A stretch of 64,000 nucleotides of DNA from Trematomus loennbergii (taxonomy: Eukaryota > Chordata > Actinopteri > Perciformes > Nototheniidae), in contig JAAOOA010000062.1 of the NCBI GenBank assembly GCA_012861695.1, positions 372,001 through 436,000 on the forward strand. Direction: 5' to 3'. The position numbers and the translations under genes are program-made. A model generated the notes under the pieces. That model did not search any database and was not told the DNA's origin. It saw nothing but the letters and a program-made list of their open reading frames with translations. Shown piece after piece: positions 38,560 through 50,756 of this stretch; position 1 is the first letter of the stretch; each line of letters opens with the position of its first letter.

Positions 38560-39095
38560 CACATTTGGACACTAACGCGCCTCCATCACGCGCAGCACCG
38601 CGTTTACCGCTCCACCGACAGCCCGCGGCAGATTCCCCCAACTGTCCCCCCACATCAACATCACACATGTAGGAACCTCTACCTGTAACTTCCACACAGC
38701 TGCTGTAAACAACACTCCAGCACCGACACCAACACACTCCACACTAACAAAGGGTGAAGACAGCAGCGAGCCAACACACACACACACACACGCACGAGAT
38801 GCTTTTACCTGCTAATGATGACGGCTCCTTTATACATGACTGAAAAGGTGGGCATGTTGACGGATCAGCTCCTCCGGTAGGACGCACGGTGGAACGAGGC
38901 TCCAGCTTCAGCCTTTAGCAGGCAGCCTCATGGTGTGTGTGTGCAGGCAGCCTAATGCCAGAAAAACTGTCCGCTCCAAACATCTCCACCTTCACACACT
39001 CTTAATCTCTTACGTAACCAAATCACCGAAAATGAAAAGGGCGCAGAACGCGCTGGAAACGATTCGGTGAGGCTCGGCTCACACGGGGACTCCAG
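38560..39095 (-). promoter_or_regulatory. Putative promoter and 5' untranslated region of the short isoform
   Basis: CpG dinucleotides are clustered on both sides of the first coding exon at 38,809-38,855 (for example cgcgcctccatcacgcgcag near 38,576 and gggcgcagaacgcgctgg near 39,040), unlike the surrounding intron. This fits a CpG-type vertebrate promoter. The presumed 5' untranslated region contains a seven-codon upstream frame starting at an ATG at 38,931. No TATA box is evident. Transcription start is not determined. Confidence 0.5.
38809..38855 (-). CDS. PDZ-domain protein, alternative first coding exon (short isoform)
   Basis: The minus-strand ATG at 38,855 has a good context (A at -3) and an in-frame TGA four codons upstream, so it is very likely a true start. 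It encodes MPTFSVMYKGAVIIS plus the first two bases of an arginine codon. The donor is AG|GTAAAAG at 38,808. The phase (2) matches the acceptor of the exon at 22,903-22,976, giving a continuous protein into the PDZ domain with only about 27 residues before it. I do not recognise the N-terminal sequence. Confidence 0.8.
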
Positions 39096-41205
39096 CTCAG
39101 GGCTACCTGCTGCTGGAGGCTCATTGACAGGAAGCAATGTCCTGTTCTGACATTGATTTATTATTGGATATTGATAAGCACCATAGATCATCTCCTCATT
39201 AGTCCTCGAGCATGTAATAATGGTTTACCAGATATAAAAATGTGTTAGAAATTAATTGGAAATGTTTGCAGCATTTCAATTGTCTTTCTTTCTTTTTTTA
39301 CATACAATTTAAAGTATTTAATAAATCATAATAATTACTTTTTTTAATTAGAAAATGCTGTGAATAAATATTCCATTAGCCATTTCACCAGACTAACAAC
39401 TGTTCAGTTTGCGTGTGTGTGTGTGTGGTGGGGGGGGGGGGCAGTGTCCATGCTCTCCATTTAAAAGCAACTTTAATCCTCCGTTGACATCCATTACTGA
39501 GCATTGTCATTTGTCACTCCGCCTCAGAGCAGATGTGTGTTTTATAAAAAATTTCCTGCTTTTTACCTGAAAATGTCATTTATTTTTTCATTGCCAATCA
39601 ATCTATCCAAAGCCTACATTCATTACGTATTCCATGGAAAACATGGTCATTTAAAAAATTCAAAAATGTAACCAGTGCTAAATTGTGACTGGTTAATCTC
39701 CATTAATTGATTGGGTATTTTCACATTACATTTAAATCGAACCATTAGAATGCAGTGATTACTTATTTTAAGAATTTACGAGCCAAAATGTTTGGGAACA
39801 ACTCATTTAGAATAATATATTTTACGATTATATTTTGTCATGTTTCAGCTAAAGATTCTTATGACCTGACCTTTGTTTAAATTTGACCTTATTAGCTAAT
39901 AGTAACTGTATGCTATCGATTATTTTTATATTGAAAGGGCAGCAAAACAACCATCACGGGCCCTACGGGATGAGTTAATCCAGTTTTGTCAATAAAAGGC
40001 GGTTACCTTCCCACTAAATATTTTAGGTGGTGTTTTCATCGCCTAAGATGCAACATTTTAGAATATCATGAAAAGGGTTTTAGTCAAGTTAGTGTTAAAT
40101 GCTGCTCTAGAATAAACCAACTTTCTAATTCCTTAATAATAGTAGTAGAATACAACGTCTGCACACTGCACAATTCAATAAAGTCTGCACACAATGTGAT
40201 TTAATTAGGCTTAAGTTTTTCCAGCTTCATTGCAAAAAATATATGAGCCCAAGCATCATAAAATACATCTGGATTTATGTGTAGGTTCATGACGAACTAA
40301 AATGAGTTTAGGTCAAACACATATTTAAAACATTTTTACTACCAAGCTAAATACATGTGAAAATATCCTAGAATACTAAAACAGCTTAGCGAAGCCTCAT
40401 AATCCTTGGCATGCAGGGACCAGTACTATGCCGGTCAATTTGACTTCACTGACTGATAGAGATGGAAACCTACCTGGCAACACTCAGAGGAACTTTCAAC
40501 CGTTTGAACATGGCTCTGTTTTTGTGGAAACGCCTGGATATCTGCTTCTGGTAGTGAAGATTGGCTCTGCATATTCCCTCTCATCATGCACTGCAGCTGC
40601 CAAGCTGACACCAAGAGAGCCAATTGATGAGGAGATGATAAGCTTATGGCAAAAGGATAATACACACAAATCCATATGGCACAACAATGTGCTATATATA
40701 GGCCTTAATAAGAGGGCTACTTAATGACTCCAAACAGCCACACAATATCTTTATGACACTATATTATTCATCACTTGCTCTGTCATTTTAGAAACAAGTT
40801 GTCGTTCGCTTTGGTTAGAAACTGCTGTCAATGCGCCCAATTGATGTCTTTAAAGCTGTATTCACTAAACTAAAAGAGACAAGAGACGATGAGTATGTTG
40901 TCATAAAGCGCTATAGTTTATTTGTTATATGTTATAGTTCTATAATCTAGTTTTTTATGTCATCTTTAGCTCAAGTCCAGTCAAGTCATTTAGAGGCACA
41001 GTTTTTATATTGTTTTATTACATGGCTTGGATGAATACTCGATTCTGATAGGTCAATTTGGAAATGTCAGAGGTTGTTAATACTTGATACACCCACCGCT
41101 GCTAAGCAAAACAATTACAGTTTCTAAGTGAGAGGAGGAAAGAGATTAAAAGACAGAGCGTAGGACGTCAGAGAAATCAACAGAGGAAGGCTGACAGGAA
41201 GTCAA
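39096..41205. other. Intergenic or intronic sequence, nothing recognised
   Basis: AT-rich DNA with a short GT/G-rich tract at 39,413-39,442. It is intronic if the upstream first exon at 63.4 kb is used. The open frame at 40,428-40,724 shows no similarity known to me. Confidence 0.5.
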
Positions 41206-42395
41206 CACTAACAGGAACAGCAGAAGAAGACAGACAGGAAGTAAACACTTTGTGTTACTCATGTACTACTTCCGGTGGCGCGGCCCTGCTGCGACCCGGG
41301 CTCCTGTCATGTGCTGTGATTTTTTATGTTGGTTTAATTTTTCTTCCTTGATTTTTGACCACACCTTTTAGTTGGAACAATGACGACCCTTGCAACATTT
41401 TTACTGGCACTTTTTATCCTATACCTTTTTTGACCTTGTCAAACATTACGGGGAGGAAATAACCTGTCAGACACCAGAGACACACTGCTGCCCCCCCCCC
41501 CCCGACCTGCCGGAGGACATACGACTTACAGCTGCGAGGAGACGTCTCAGTAGAAGGGGAAGGAGAGGAGGAGTACGGCAGCGCATCAGATTATCTGGTT
41601 AAATAAAGGTTAAATAAAAAAAAGAGGAGAGGCAACAGGCTATATGGTGTAAACACCATAATAGGTGTCTCAGTAAACTGAGACGTGGCTTCATCGTGAT
41701 ATTCCCTATTCCCGACTCTTTGTGTGAACTGGAGGGTTTTTCATTCATCCGCTCGGACAGGAGTGAAACGTCGGGGAAAGGCAGAGGTGGGGGCATCTGT
41801 GTGTTTCTCAATGACAAGTGGTGCAGACAACACACTTTGCGTGAGACTATCTGCAGCCCCGACGTTGAACTTATGTGCTTGAGCCTAAGACCCCTGCACT
41901 GTTTATATTCCACCCAGCGGGAACGCAGCAAGTGCAGCAGCTCAAATCACTGACTGTGTTCACCAGCAGCTACTACACACTCCTGACGCTCCGGTTTTTA
42001 TTCTAGGGGACTTCAATCATTGCAATTGACCATGAGAGAGACGAATCTTCAGCCACTCCTACTCTTGCTGGGAATCCATGCAGGGAGGGGCGGGACTTTA
42101 TTTTGCTTAGGCCACCATGCGGCCAATCATGTGCACACTAGGATCATACCATTATGTGAAAGAAGGGTGGGGGGCAGACGCTACAAAGACAGCAGGTGTA
42201 GTGGTACAGGCCAGCTACACAGAGCGACGGGGAGACGGGGAGCCGGATTTAAATGCAAGCGAGTCAGAAAAAGTCGAAAAAGTCAAGAAATGAGCGAAAA
42301 CCGAAAAAAGAAGCAGCATCTGGCTGCATTTAATGATATTGGAGAAAGCAAAGCTGAGTGCAGGTTTTCTTTGGTAACAACTCAGGATTTATTGC

Positions 42396-42655
42396 CAGAG
42401 GTGGGAGAAGTTCAGAATTCAAAATGTAGGACTTGGACTTGACTTGAACTTGCCCATCCTGACTTGAGACTTGACTCGGACTTGAGCGCAAAGACTTGAG
42501 ACTACTTGTGACTTGAGTGCAAAGACTTGAGACTGATGCAGACTTGAGACTTACTTGTGACTTGAGTGCAAAGACTTGAGACTTACTTGTGACTTGAGTG
42601 CAAAGACTTGAGACTTACTTGTGACTTGCAAAACAATGACTTGGTCCCACCTCTG
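42396..42655. mobile_element. MITE with CAGAGGTGGG ends and internal tandem repeats
   Basis: Terminal CAGAGGTGGGA and its near complement TCCCACCTCTG. The interior is a minisatellite of about 32 bp built from gacttgagtgcaaagacttg and gacttacttgt. The ends look hAT-like (CAG...CTG), but the expected 8-bp duplication is not visible (tttattgc versus ctacccgg). It lies in the LINE. Confidence 0.75.
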
Positions 42656-43835
42656 CTACCCGGTTTTCAACAATACGTTAAATGTGAGACCCGGGGGGAT
42701 AAAACTCCTATAAGAGTCTCTTAAAGGATGTTTTCTCTCTACTGAGTGGAGTATCTTTCATGAGATGGACATGGTAATGCTACTGAGACGGTAACTGACT
42801 ATATACAATTCTGTGTTGACAATGTGATACCTCAGAAATAAATAACTGTATACCCAACAACAAGCCATACACAACTAAAGAGGTTAAGGACTGCATCAAT
42901 CGTAAAAATATAGCTTTTAAAAACCGGGATAAACGCAACTGAAATGTGTGCAAAAGGAGCTTAATCACATGCTCAGAGAAGCTAGAAGGAGACATAAGGA
43001 AATGATTAACAGAACCTTTCTACAATGAACTCCAAGGAACTTTGGGACACTATGAAGGCAATCACAAATATGACTCCAGCTAAAAAAAGTCTCTGTACCT
43101 CTGATGACCTGCAAAAAGCAAATTAACTGAATGACTTTTACATCAGGTATTCTCTTCTTAATGTAGAGACATCTTAGAGACAATCTCTGCTACTGACCAG
43201 GACGCAAGGGTGTGGATTGACCCTTTTAGGGTGTGGCAGTGGGTGACCTTAGGCCGGTGGTTATCCACAATGAACCCATAACTCAGGTCCGCTCCTATAA
43301 ATACCTTGGTGTTCATATACATTGGAGGAAATAAGTATTTGATCCCTTGCAGATTTTGTAAGTTTGCCCACTTACAAAGAAATTAAAAGTCTATCATTTT
43401 AATGGTAGGTCCATTTTAACAGTGAGAGTAAGAATATCAAGCCTCCATGCCTGACGGTGGGGATGGTGTTCTGGGGTTATAGTCAGCATCTCTCTTCCTC
43501 CAAACACGGCGTGTCGAGTTGCTGCCAAAGATCTCGATGTTGGTCTCATCTGATCACATCACCTTCTCCCAAGCCTTCTCTGAATCATTCAGATGTTCAT
43601 TGTCAAGCTTCAGACGGCCTTTCATGTTCTTCTTGAGCAGGGGGAGGGGGGGCCTTCAGGCGCTGCAGGATTTGATCCATTATGGTGTAGTGTGTTACCA
43701 CCAACAGTTTTCTTGGTGACTGTGGTCCCAGCTGCCTTGAGATCATTAACAAGTTCCTCCCGTGTAGTTCTTGGCTGATCCCAGACCTTTCTCATGATCA
43801 TCAATACCCCACAGGGCGAGATCTTGTGTGGAGCC

Positions 43836-44240
43836 CAGTGTTCGCGTTAACCGAATATTTTCCGTCTATGACGGATTTATTTTTAACAATGACGGGAAAA
43901 TCTGAAAGCAGTCCGTCATTTTTACAGATTAGAACAAACTCAGAACAAAGTTTCCCTGCAGCAAGGCTCCGGTGTTATGCCGTGTTATGCATGCCCGCCA
44001 AAAAGGAAATGATATTGTTTCTAAACCTAACTTTGCCGTACAAATCATTGAAATGTCTGTGAGTATTTGCTTTACGCTGCGCATGCTCCCGCGAGGTGCA
44101 GTGGGCATGCATAATAACACGGCATAACACACTGGCGCTAACAGTTCACGAGCGTGAGAGTTGTGTACAGACCGACGGGTAATAATGGATTTTGACGGAA
44201 ATGTCCTGACGGGCAGCGAAAAAGTCCAGCGCCACCTCTG
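43836..44240. mobile_element. hAT-type MITE inside the Tc1-like element
   Basis: Flanked by a perfect 8-bp duplication GTGGAGCC (43,828-43,835 and 44,241-44,248). The ends are CAGTGTTCGC and the complement of CAGAGGTGGC. It interrupts the Tc1 sequence cgagatcttg...agaccgaggg. It contains a smaller inverted-repeat element at 43,973-44,129. Confidence 0.8.
43973..44129. mobile_element. Small inverted-repeat element related to fold-back element 1
   Basis: Ends TGTTATGCCGTGTTATGC and the complement of about 25 bp. The first 12 bases equal the terminus of the element at 2,861-4,251. The left flank is CCGG (43,969-43,972); the right flank is cactgg, a degraded match. It is the innermost of four nested insertions. 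Confidence 0.72.
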
Positions 44241-44406
44241 GTGGAGCCCCAGACCGAGGGCCATTGATTGTTGATTGATGCCCATTTTATTTTTCTTCCA
44301 TTTCTGATTAATGGCACCAACAGTTGTCTCCTTCTCACCAAAGAAGATGGTCTGTTAGCCAATCCCAGCCTTGTGCAGGTCTACAATCTTGTCCCTGAGG
44401 TCCTTA

Positions 44407-45180
44407 TGGCGCATTTCCACTACAGCGCGGAGCTCGCTTTAAGTGTGCCGTGCCGTGCCCGGCCCGTTTTTGGTTGCGTTTCCACTTGGCGTAGTTCCGG
44501 CTAGCGGGTACTATTTCACAGTTTTTCTGGCCCCATAAAATCGAGGTTCTTTCCGGGCCAACAACCAGGCTGAGTCGGGCTGAGTATGCTAAACTAGAGA
44601 GAGAATCGCTGGCAAGGGGGCTACAACTACAACAAGATGGACATATTTGACCGTGATTTAATTGTAATACACGTTTCAAAATGATGCCGAAGTAACAACA
44701 TACTGATACCGGTTTGTAAAAACCATGAATTAATGCTTTGACAAGTCTGCAGACAGACGGCAGGCGAAAAACCTTTTAAAATGCGTGTGTTCTAAATGGA
44801 GATTGGCTAAGCTAACGCAGTATATGCTCCGACCGTCCACACTCACAACAACGGCCTATACAGACATAAATAAAGCAGCGACTGTATTCACCATGACACA
44901 GACAGTCTGTGGTTTGTACTTGTTTAACTTTTGTCTAGTTTCTGAACAGATATGAGGAGCTGTGAGCTCTGAGTGCTAACAGCTAACGGCTGATGTTGGT
45001 TTTCTGTGGTTCTCATTAAAGATGACGTCACGGCTCCGACTACACTGCGTTACTATAGTTACTGCCCCAGCTACTAAACTGTAATGGAAACGCAGCATAA
45101 AGTGAGCCAGTGCTAACAAGGCCTAACGAGGCCTAGCCATACCGAGCGAGGCCGAGCGAGGCCCTAGTGGAAATGCACCA
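44407..45180. mobile_element. PIF/Harbinger-like MITE, TGGYGCATTTCCACTA ends
   Basis: Terminal repeats TGGCGCATTTCCACTA and the complement of TGGTGCATTTCCACTA, flanked by TTA on both sides (44,404-44,406 and 45,181-45,183). The Tc1 sequence rejoins as ggtccttagagagc. The 3-bp TTA duplication is typical of PIF/Harbinger. Near the ends are GC-rich subterminal repeats (gccgtgccgtgcc, gagcgaggccgagcgagg). No transposase. Confidence 0.88.
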
Positions 45181-45879
45181 TTAGAGAGCTCTTTAGTCTT
45201 GCCCATGGTGGAGAGGTTGGAATCTGACAAACTTCCAAAATCTGCAGGGGATCAAATACTTATTTCCTCCACTGTAAATAGTACACTCAGCTGGAGAGTC
45301 CATGTTAAGGGTCTGTGCAGATTTTCTGCATAGACTCCGGGCTTACGGAGTCGAGCAGAAGTTCATTTTACTGTTTTATCATGCATTGTTGGAGAGCACC
45401 ATAAGGTATGGTATCACTGCCTGGCATGGTAACTAGTGCAGTCAAAGTCACAGATCGCTCGCCTGGTACAGACTGCTATGAAAAACATCAATCTCTCCAA
45501 AACATAATGAGCGTGTCTGATCCCCCCCACATTCTCCACCCAGAACTCCAGCTCCTCCCTTCTGGTAGAAGATTCAGGGTTCCCAAGAGCAGGCTGAACC
45601 GCTATAAGCAGTCCTTCCTGCCTCTGTCCATTGAGCTGCTCAACACTCACATGTGATATTATATACTTTTAAATGTTGGACATGAGGGTTGTGCAAATGG
45701 TGTATGAGTGATGATACGTGTATGTATTTGAATGTTAACTATGTTTGTATACGTACAAGTATGTGGAACTTCAGGACGGAGTCCAGAACAAAGTTCCTTA
45801 CGGGGACAATAAAGTATATGGCATCGTATCGTATATCACTAAAGGGAACAGCAGACGCACACAGGCAGGAAGTAAACAC

Positions 45880-48565
45880 CAACGGGTACAGGGTGTGGGC
45901 TCTGCAGCAAGCCCCCAGGAAGTGCGCCAGACACTGAGGCAAATACAATATTTGCCTCAGTGATAAGAAAAACATTCAGATCATTACATCCTATACTGTA
46001 GGTAACATTTAGAGAGAGTTTACTGAAATATTGACTTGCTATCTTGTTTATACTACACAGGGTGTCTGTAGGAGCAGTGCCTCTCTGTTGTGTCAGTCTG
46101 TGTTCAGTGGGCAGTTCTTGTTCTGTATCAATCTGAACAAACAAAATAAATATAGTTTTCAAAGTCACAAATGTATGCATATCTAAACCCTCATCATTCA
46201 TGACTAAACCATTTAACTTCTCAGAAAGATGATCAATGATTCATTTAGAATTGCAACTGAAAACTTTTCAAAGTTAAGAATAAAATAAGAAGTTTCAAAA
46301 TGTGCCTTTGAATAACATTTTACACATGGCTCGAGAATGCGTAGTTTGGTGTACATTGTTCTTTATGGTCCCAGGAGAGGAGAGTTCCGCTGGCCCGCTG
46401 ACCCTCTGGAACACGCCTTAAAGCTACTTACTGTCTCCAATCAACTCTAGCACCACCACTAATGTGGGTGGCTCAATCTAACTCTGATGCCCTAAAATCC
46501 CCCCAATATTTCTGCATAAGTCTTGATGAAAGTCAAATAGTATCATATATCCATACCAAGTGCTGTAACTTATTTAGACCCCATGTCCACATAGCGCCTA
46601 TTTCTGAGCACCAGCGTCTTTTTAAATGATTCCAATGACGAAACAGCGCATGTCATTATATTGTGGCGCCTCGACAAAAGGTGCTGCACACAATGTCTTT
46701 TTCCTGTAAGGTTATTTATTTAAAGTGTGCTAGCAGGCCTCCTCCGGTGTCAAGCTAATATTAGCATGGCCAGATAATAAAATCCAGGGGGTGAAGCTAG
46801 TTTGTCTTACAACAGCGACGATATGTTTTAAAGATATCGTTGTCATAGAAACAAAAAAAGTGCTGGGAGTGTCTGCCCAGTGGACACGGGCCCTTCGAGG
46901 TCTTCAACCATTTTTTTCCTGCAGATATCGTTTCAGATTATCAGAGATACATAATGCCTACATGGCATACAGTCCAAATCTGAACTTCAAGGTAACAAAA
47001 ACACATTCATGACCAATGTCAAAATGATGATGAGGTAGTATTTGTGAAAAAGATGGAGAGTTGAACAGAGGGCCGTGTGTTGTTGCTTTCATCATCCTGA
47101 CATGACTCTCCCCCGGGACCTAAAGCCTCACATTCATCAGCAGCTTCTTTTCTCTGCCGTTGCTTTGCTTTGGTTTGTCTCGTGTTTTCAAATGGCAAAC
47201 CAATGTCTGGGGTAAGCCACCTAAATTCTTTCAATGTGCATTTGATTGGGGTGACTTGTTTTATTTTGATGAGCTGCTGGATTACATAACATGTGAAATC
47301 CTGCGGTTTTTTAAATCTAATACCTAGAGCGGCTTAGCAGTTCTTCAAAGCATCTTTGTGGGGCTTTAAAGAACTGAAGGGTGCTTTCAACCTGAACCAA
47401 AAAAACTGAAGGCTGCTGGGAGGAACCACCTTCTGTTTTAGTAATCTGCTTTGGGGTGCCCGGGTCCTAAAATATTTAATTTATTTTCCACAATAAGGTA
47501 ATATTTTTCACAGATCCCAATACAAATTAATTATTCAAAGCATCAAAGAGGCAAAACGTTGCTTATTGGGTTAAGCAAGGTCATGAAAGAGCCTAAACTA
47601 CTCTGAGAAAGTCTCTCCTTTTGTTGGGAGGGGTCTCAACTTCTTCTCATCACTCAGGAGCTTGGGTAACCTTAAGAGGAAGTGCTGTTCTGATCTTAAG
47701 CCACTAGAGCGGCCCATTTACTGAATGGAACCACTTGCCGTTGCAGTAGACTGGACTGCTGCTCCCGAGTGGAACATGAGACTGAGACATGGTGAGAGTG
47801 AAGCCCCTCCGGTCACTTGGTATTAATGCACATCTACACTGGTTTGACAACTTGGCTCACTGAGCTTGGTGCACTTTTAGTTTCTTTGAGAAAACTCTGT
47901 GATGTGTTGTCCCCCTAGTGGCTCTGTTAGTCTGTTAATAGACAGACTTATAATAATAGTACAAGTTTTAGTTGAACGTAACATGACGTCACATGTCACA
48001 CATGCTGTTTTTATTTCAATCCAAATCAGCTCTCATTAACAACTGGTCGCTCGGCTCAACAGGTGTGTGCTCACGAGAAGCTTCTTGGCTTTAGGGGAGT
48101 TGGCTGCAGGTAACCTGCCGAAAGCAATATTGTGGATCCACTCTAGCAAGAGAATAGAGTTTAGTCTGTCTTCTTTAAAAACACTTTTTGGAAATCTACA
48201 TCACCATGAGCAGCTCCTCCATCACGGTTCTTACGCTGCAGCCACAGCTGAGGATGAGGATCTTAGCATTTCATTGGCTCTGCTGAGAAAATGGACTCAA
48301 ATACAGGGACTTGCTTTCTCCAGTTGGTCATTTGAAAGTCTCCAAATCTATCTCAATCGATGCATGAATGCATGTCTTTGCACTGCACATATTATTTTTA
48401 ATATTTCTTTAGTCAATATTTTGCATATATATTTATATTCATGATTCTAACTTTGCAGTTCTTGTTTTTTTTCTCCTTCTTTATTTGTTGTGACTCATGC
48501 ACAACAAATCCAAAGCACCCTCCTTCTATGTTAAAGTCTATTTGGCAGTAAAAGTCTTCGGATTC
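45880..48565. other. Intron sequence with one hairpin
   Basis: A perfect inverted repeat of 14 bp around 3 nt (CACTGAGGCAAATA, 45,932-45,962) is the only notable structure. Otherwise there are no supported features in this AT-rich stretch. Confidence 0.5.
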
Positions 48566-48792
48566 AGGCTGTGGCTGTGAGGGAGTGCTGTCTGTCTTTC
48601 AACCAGAAGGTTGTGGGTTCAATCCCAGCCCATGCAGTCAACATGTCGATGTATCCTTGGGCAAGAAAACTGCTTCCAATGGCTATCGGTGTGTGAGTGT
48701 TAGTTTCCAAGAGCTATTGCCACTGCTCTGCATGAATGAGGTCGTAGAAAGCGCTTTGAGGGGTAGTAAAGACTGGATATAAGTACAGTCTA
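48566..48792 (+). mobile_element. tRNA-derived SINE
   Basis: The head resembles a tRNA gene: a box A-like tggctgtgagggagtg near 48,572 and box B gggttcaatcc at 48,616-48,625, preceded by an anticodon-arm-like tctttcaaccagaaggttg. The body has ccttgggcaagaaaactgc and the 3' part gcgctttgaggggtagtaaa, typical of fish tRNA-SINEs with a LINE-derived tail. It is not a functional tRNA, since the acceptor stem does not close. Confidence 0.8.
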
Positions 48793-49142
48793 ATTATCAT
48801 TTTGATTGCACATTTCAGAACTACTACAGCATTTTTGCCCCCCATCCCTACACTCACATTATCATTTCACACAGATGTATTCTCTTCCTCTATTTGGCAA
48901 CCATGGTAACAGGCATTTGCCTCAGAAGTGTAATCACTAAATCTGGACAGTGGGTCGTTATCAGATTATAGGATTATCCAATCTACAATGAGAAATCAAA
49001 CAAGCCCTACCCAATCACAGTGAAACAACCCACACAGACCTACAGAGACGGGTGATCACTGTCAGCTGTTTCCAGTTGAAGGCTGCCCTCTACAGATGAG
49101 GCAGAGAGGTTGCAGAGATTCTAACAGAGGGAAAACCCCAGC
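48793..49142. other. Intron sequence, nothing recognised
   Basis: Short unique-looking stretch between the SINE and an inverted LINE tail. Confidence 0.5.
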
Positions 49143-49375
49143 AGTCTAAGTCATCAATCAATTGTATTTATTTATATAGCCCAAAATCACTAATTACACA
49201 TTTGTCCCAGTGGGCTTTACAGTGTGTACAGCATAAATCAGCCTCTGTCCTTATACCCCTGCAGCATAAAAGCACCTAAAGAAACCCCACAGTGAACAGG
49301 ATTTGTAGTAAAAACCTCAGGGAGAGCAACAGAGGGGACCCTCTCCCAGGATGTACAGACACACATAGGTGTGTG
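49143..49375 (-). mobile_element. LINE 3' end, inverted
   Basis: Minus-strand copy of the 3' untranslated region seen at 6,880-7,222: tail (TGAT)n plus tatataaataaatacaattg, then a variable part, then ctgtcctgggagagggtccc and ctctgttgctctccctgagg when read on the minus strand. Confidence 0.75.
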
Positions 49376-50142
49376 TGTGTAAAGACTAAGAAAATAATAC
49401 ATGGCTACAATGGAGTTGTCTACTATACAAACACAGTTATATGAAGATGAATTGTATGAAAATGCTCTGTATGCATGTTTGTGAGATGGGGATACTGGTG
49501 CTGAGCTAAGCTGTGAGCTCATCTGTTCCTGCAGGTCAGCAGTATGGAGGCCATGTTGGCACAGAGAGCTTTTTAAGACCTGTCAGTTTGGGGGCAGGGA
49601 TTGTTACTGGTTGGCTGCAGGTGCAAGCTGGATCCCAACAGCAGAGACAACATTTTTATAATAAGACCAAAGTCAAAACCAAACAAAGACTTCTTTCCCG
49701 GTGGAAAGCTGCCCCTGTGGCACGACTACTCACAGGAGAAGCAGCACCAACATTCAACAAGACATTTCTATGAAAGTGGAGTCTTTGTTCATCATGTGGA
49801 GAACATTATTGACTGCTGTGTTTGTTACTGAAGATCTTTGCTTATTGTACTTTAGAACCATGCGTATTAACAACAACACTCTCTCAGTTATGTGGTGGCT
49901 CCCAGCTGGTGTTGTCCTATCAGAAGTAGTCAAGCTCATAAAGTGATGTTCAGAGTGGTACACTTCACCACTAAATGGTATAGGCTTGAGAAAGGCATCA
50001 TGGGAGAATGCACAATATCAGTGGTTCTGTTTGGGTCAGCCACAACCCTTCTGGCAAAGGCTGGAGAAATGCTATGTAGAGGGCCAAAAGTGAACAACCA
50101 TACAAAGCATCCGGCTGCTCAGCTTACATAGACGACATAACT
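49376..50142. other. Intron sequence, nothing recognised
   Basis: Open frames at 49,513-49,946 on the plus strand have no recognisable homology, splice context or conserved motif. Not annotated as coding. Confidence 0.5.
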
Positions 50143-50739
50143 GGGTACCACTTTACAATAAGACTACCCTTATAAAGGGTTTAGGAATAGTTTGTCATTC
50201 ATTTATTAATTAGATTTTGAACACTTTATAAATCATTAATAAGCTTTTATAAGACATGAGATAAACAGGGCAACTGTGACCGGTTGCTTGCCAAATAGTG
50301 AGCCCACATTTATCTGTACTGCTAAGCCTTATATTGGCTACCTAGCTTACTTCGTCTTCTTCATCAGCCAGCATCCTTGGTATCTGTTTACACTTTACAA
50401 TAAGGCTCCCTTTTGGCAGTTATAAATGTTAGTAACTTGTAAATAAATGGTCATAAGAGATGCCAAGAAACATCAAGATGGAAGGGGGGGAATCAACTCA
50501 GTGAACAACAGATACCAAGGATGCTGGCTGATGAAGAAGACGAAGTAAGCTAGGTAGCCAATATAAGGCTTAGTCATCTTGCCAAATAGTGATCCTGTGT
50601 TGATCTATGAAAACTATGTTAGAACTGGTTTATAAATGGTTCTTAATGATGAATAAAGTGTTTACAACCTAATTAATAACCTAATTATAAAGCCTTTATG
50701 AATGCTTTATAAGGGTAGTCTTATTGTAAAGTGGTACCC
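50143..50739. mobile_element. Inverted-repeat element, GGGTACCACTTTACAATAAG ends
   Basis: Terminal repeats of at least 33 bp beginning GGGTACCACTTTACAATAAG and ending in their complement. A second, inner pair of arms (50,321-50,389 and 50,508-50,575; ataccaaggatgctggctga) surrounds a sequence that itself restarts with tacactttacaataaggctc, so a related element may be nested inside. The word gccaaatagtga appears in direct orientation outside both inner arms. No target duplication is certain. Confidence 0.7.
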
Positions 50740-50756
50740 ATATATTTATCTTTTAG

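Larger units (their letters stand above)
43320..45274 (-). mobile_element. Tc1-like transposon, decayed, with two nested insertions
   Basis: Ends CATTGGAGGAAATAAGTATT and its complement (ACTTATTTCCTCCACTG), flanked by TA (43,318-43,319 and 45,275-45,276). Minus-strand fragments encode a Tc1 transposase: [20 protein letters not shown] near 43,804 and, in a shifted frame, the region around 43,500-43,620. The gene is deleted and frameshifted. It interrupts the host LINE precisely, and removal rejoins VHI to the next reverse-transcriptase residues. Confidence 0.92.
41249..45836 (+). mobile_element. LINE with endonuclease and reverse-transcriptase remnants, interrupted
   Basis: Plus-strand non-LTR retrotransposon. 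An AP-endonuclease-like region at about 41,660-42,150 includes RSDRSETSGKGRGGGICVF in broken frames. A linker at 42,850-43,020 includes NNKPYTTKEVKDCINRKN. The distal reverse-transcriptase block RSYKYLGVHI (43,285-43,317) continues after the Tc1 insertion at 45,277. The C-terminal end runs to 45,655 and the tail is gtatcgtatat. The core catalytic domain is deleted. Flanking 43-bp direct repeats (41,206-41,248 and 45,837-45,879) match at 37 positions. It contains a CAGAGGTGGG element and a nested Tc1-like element. Confidence 0.85.

Noticed and set aside
48566..48640. tRNA gene
   Set aside because: Box A and B are present but the acceptor stem does not pair, and the sequence continues into a SINE body and LINE-like tail.
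49513..49946. Overlapping plus-strand frames as a possible exon
   Set aside because: There is an acceptor-like sequence nearby, but no homology, no clear donor, and two overlapping frames are equally open.
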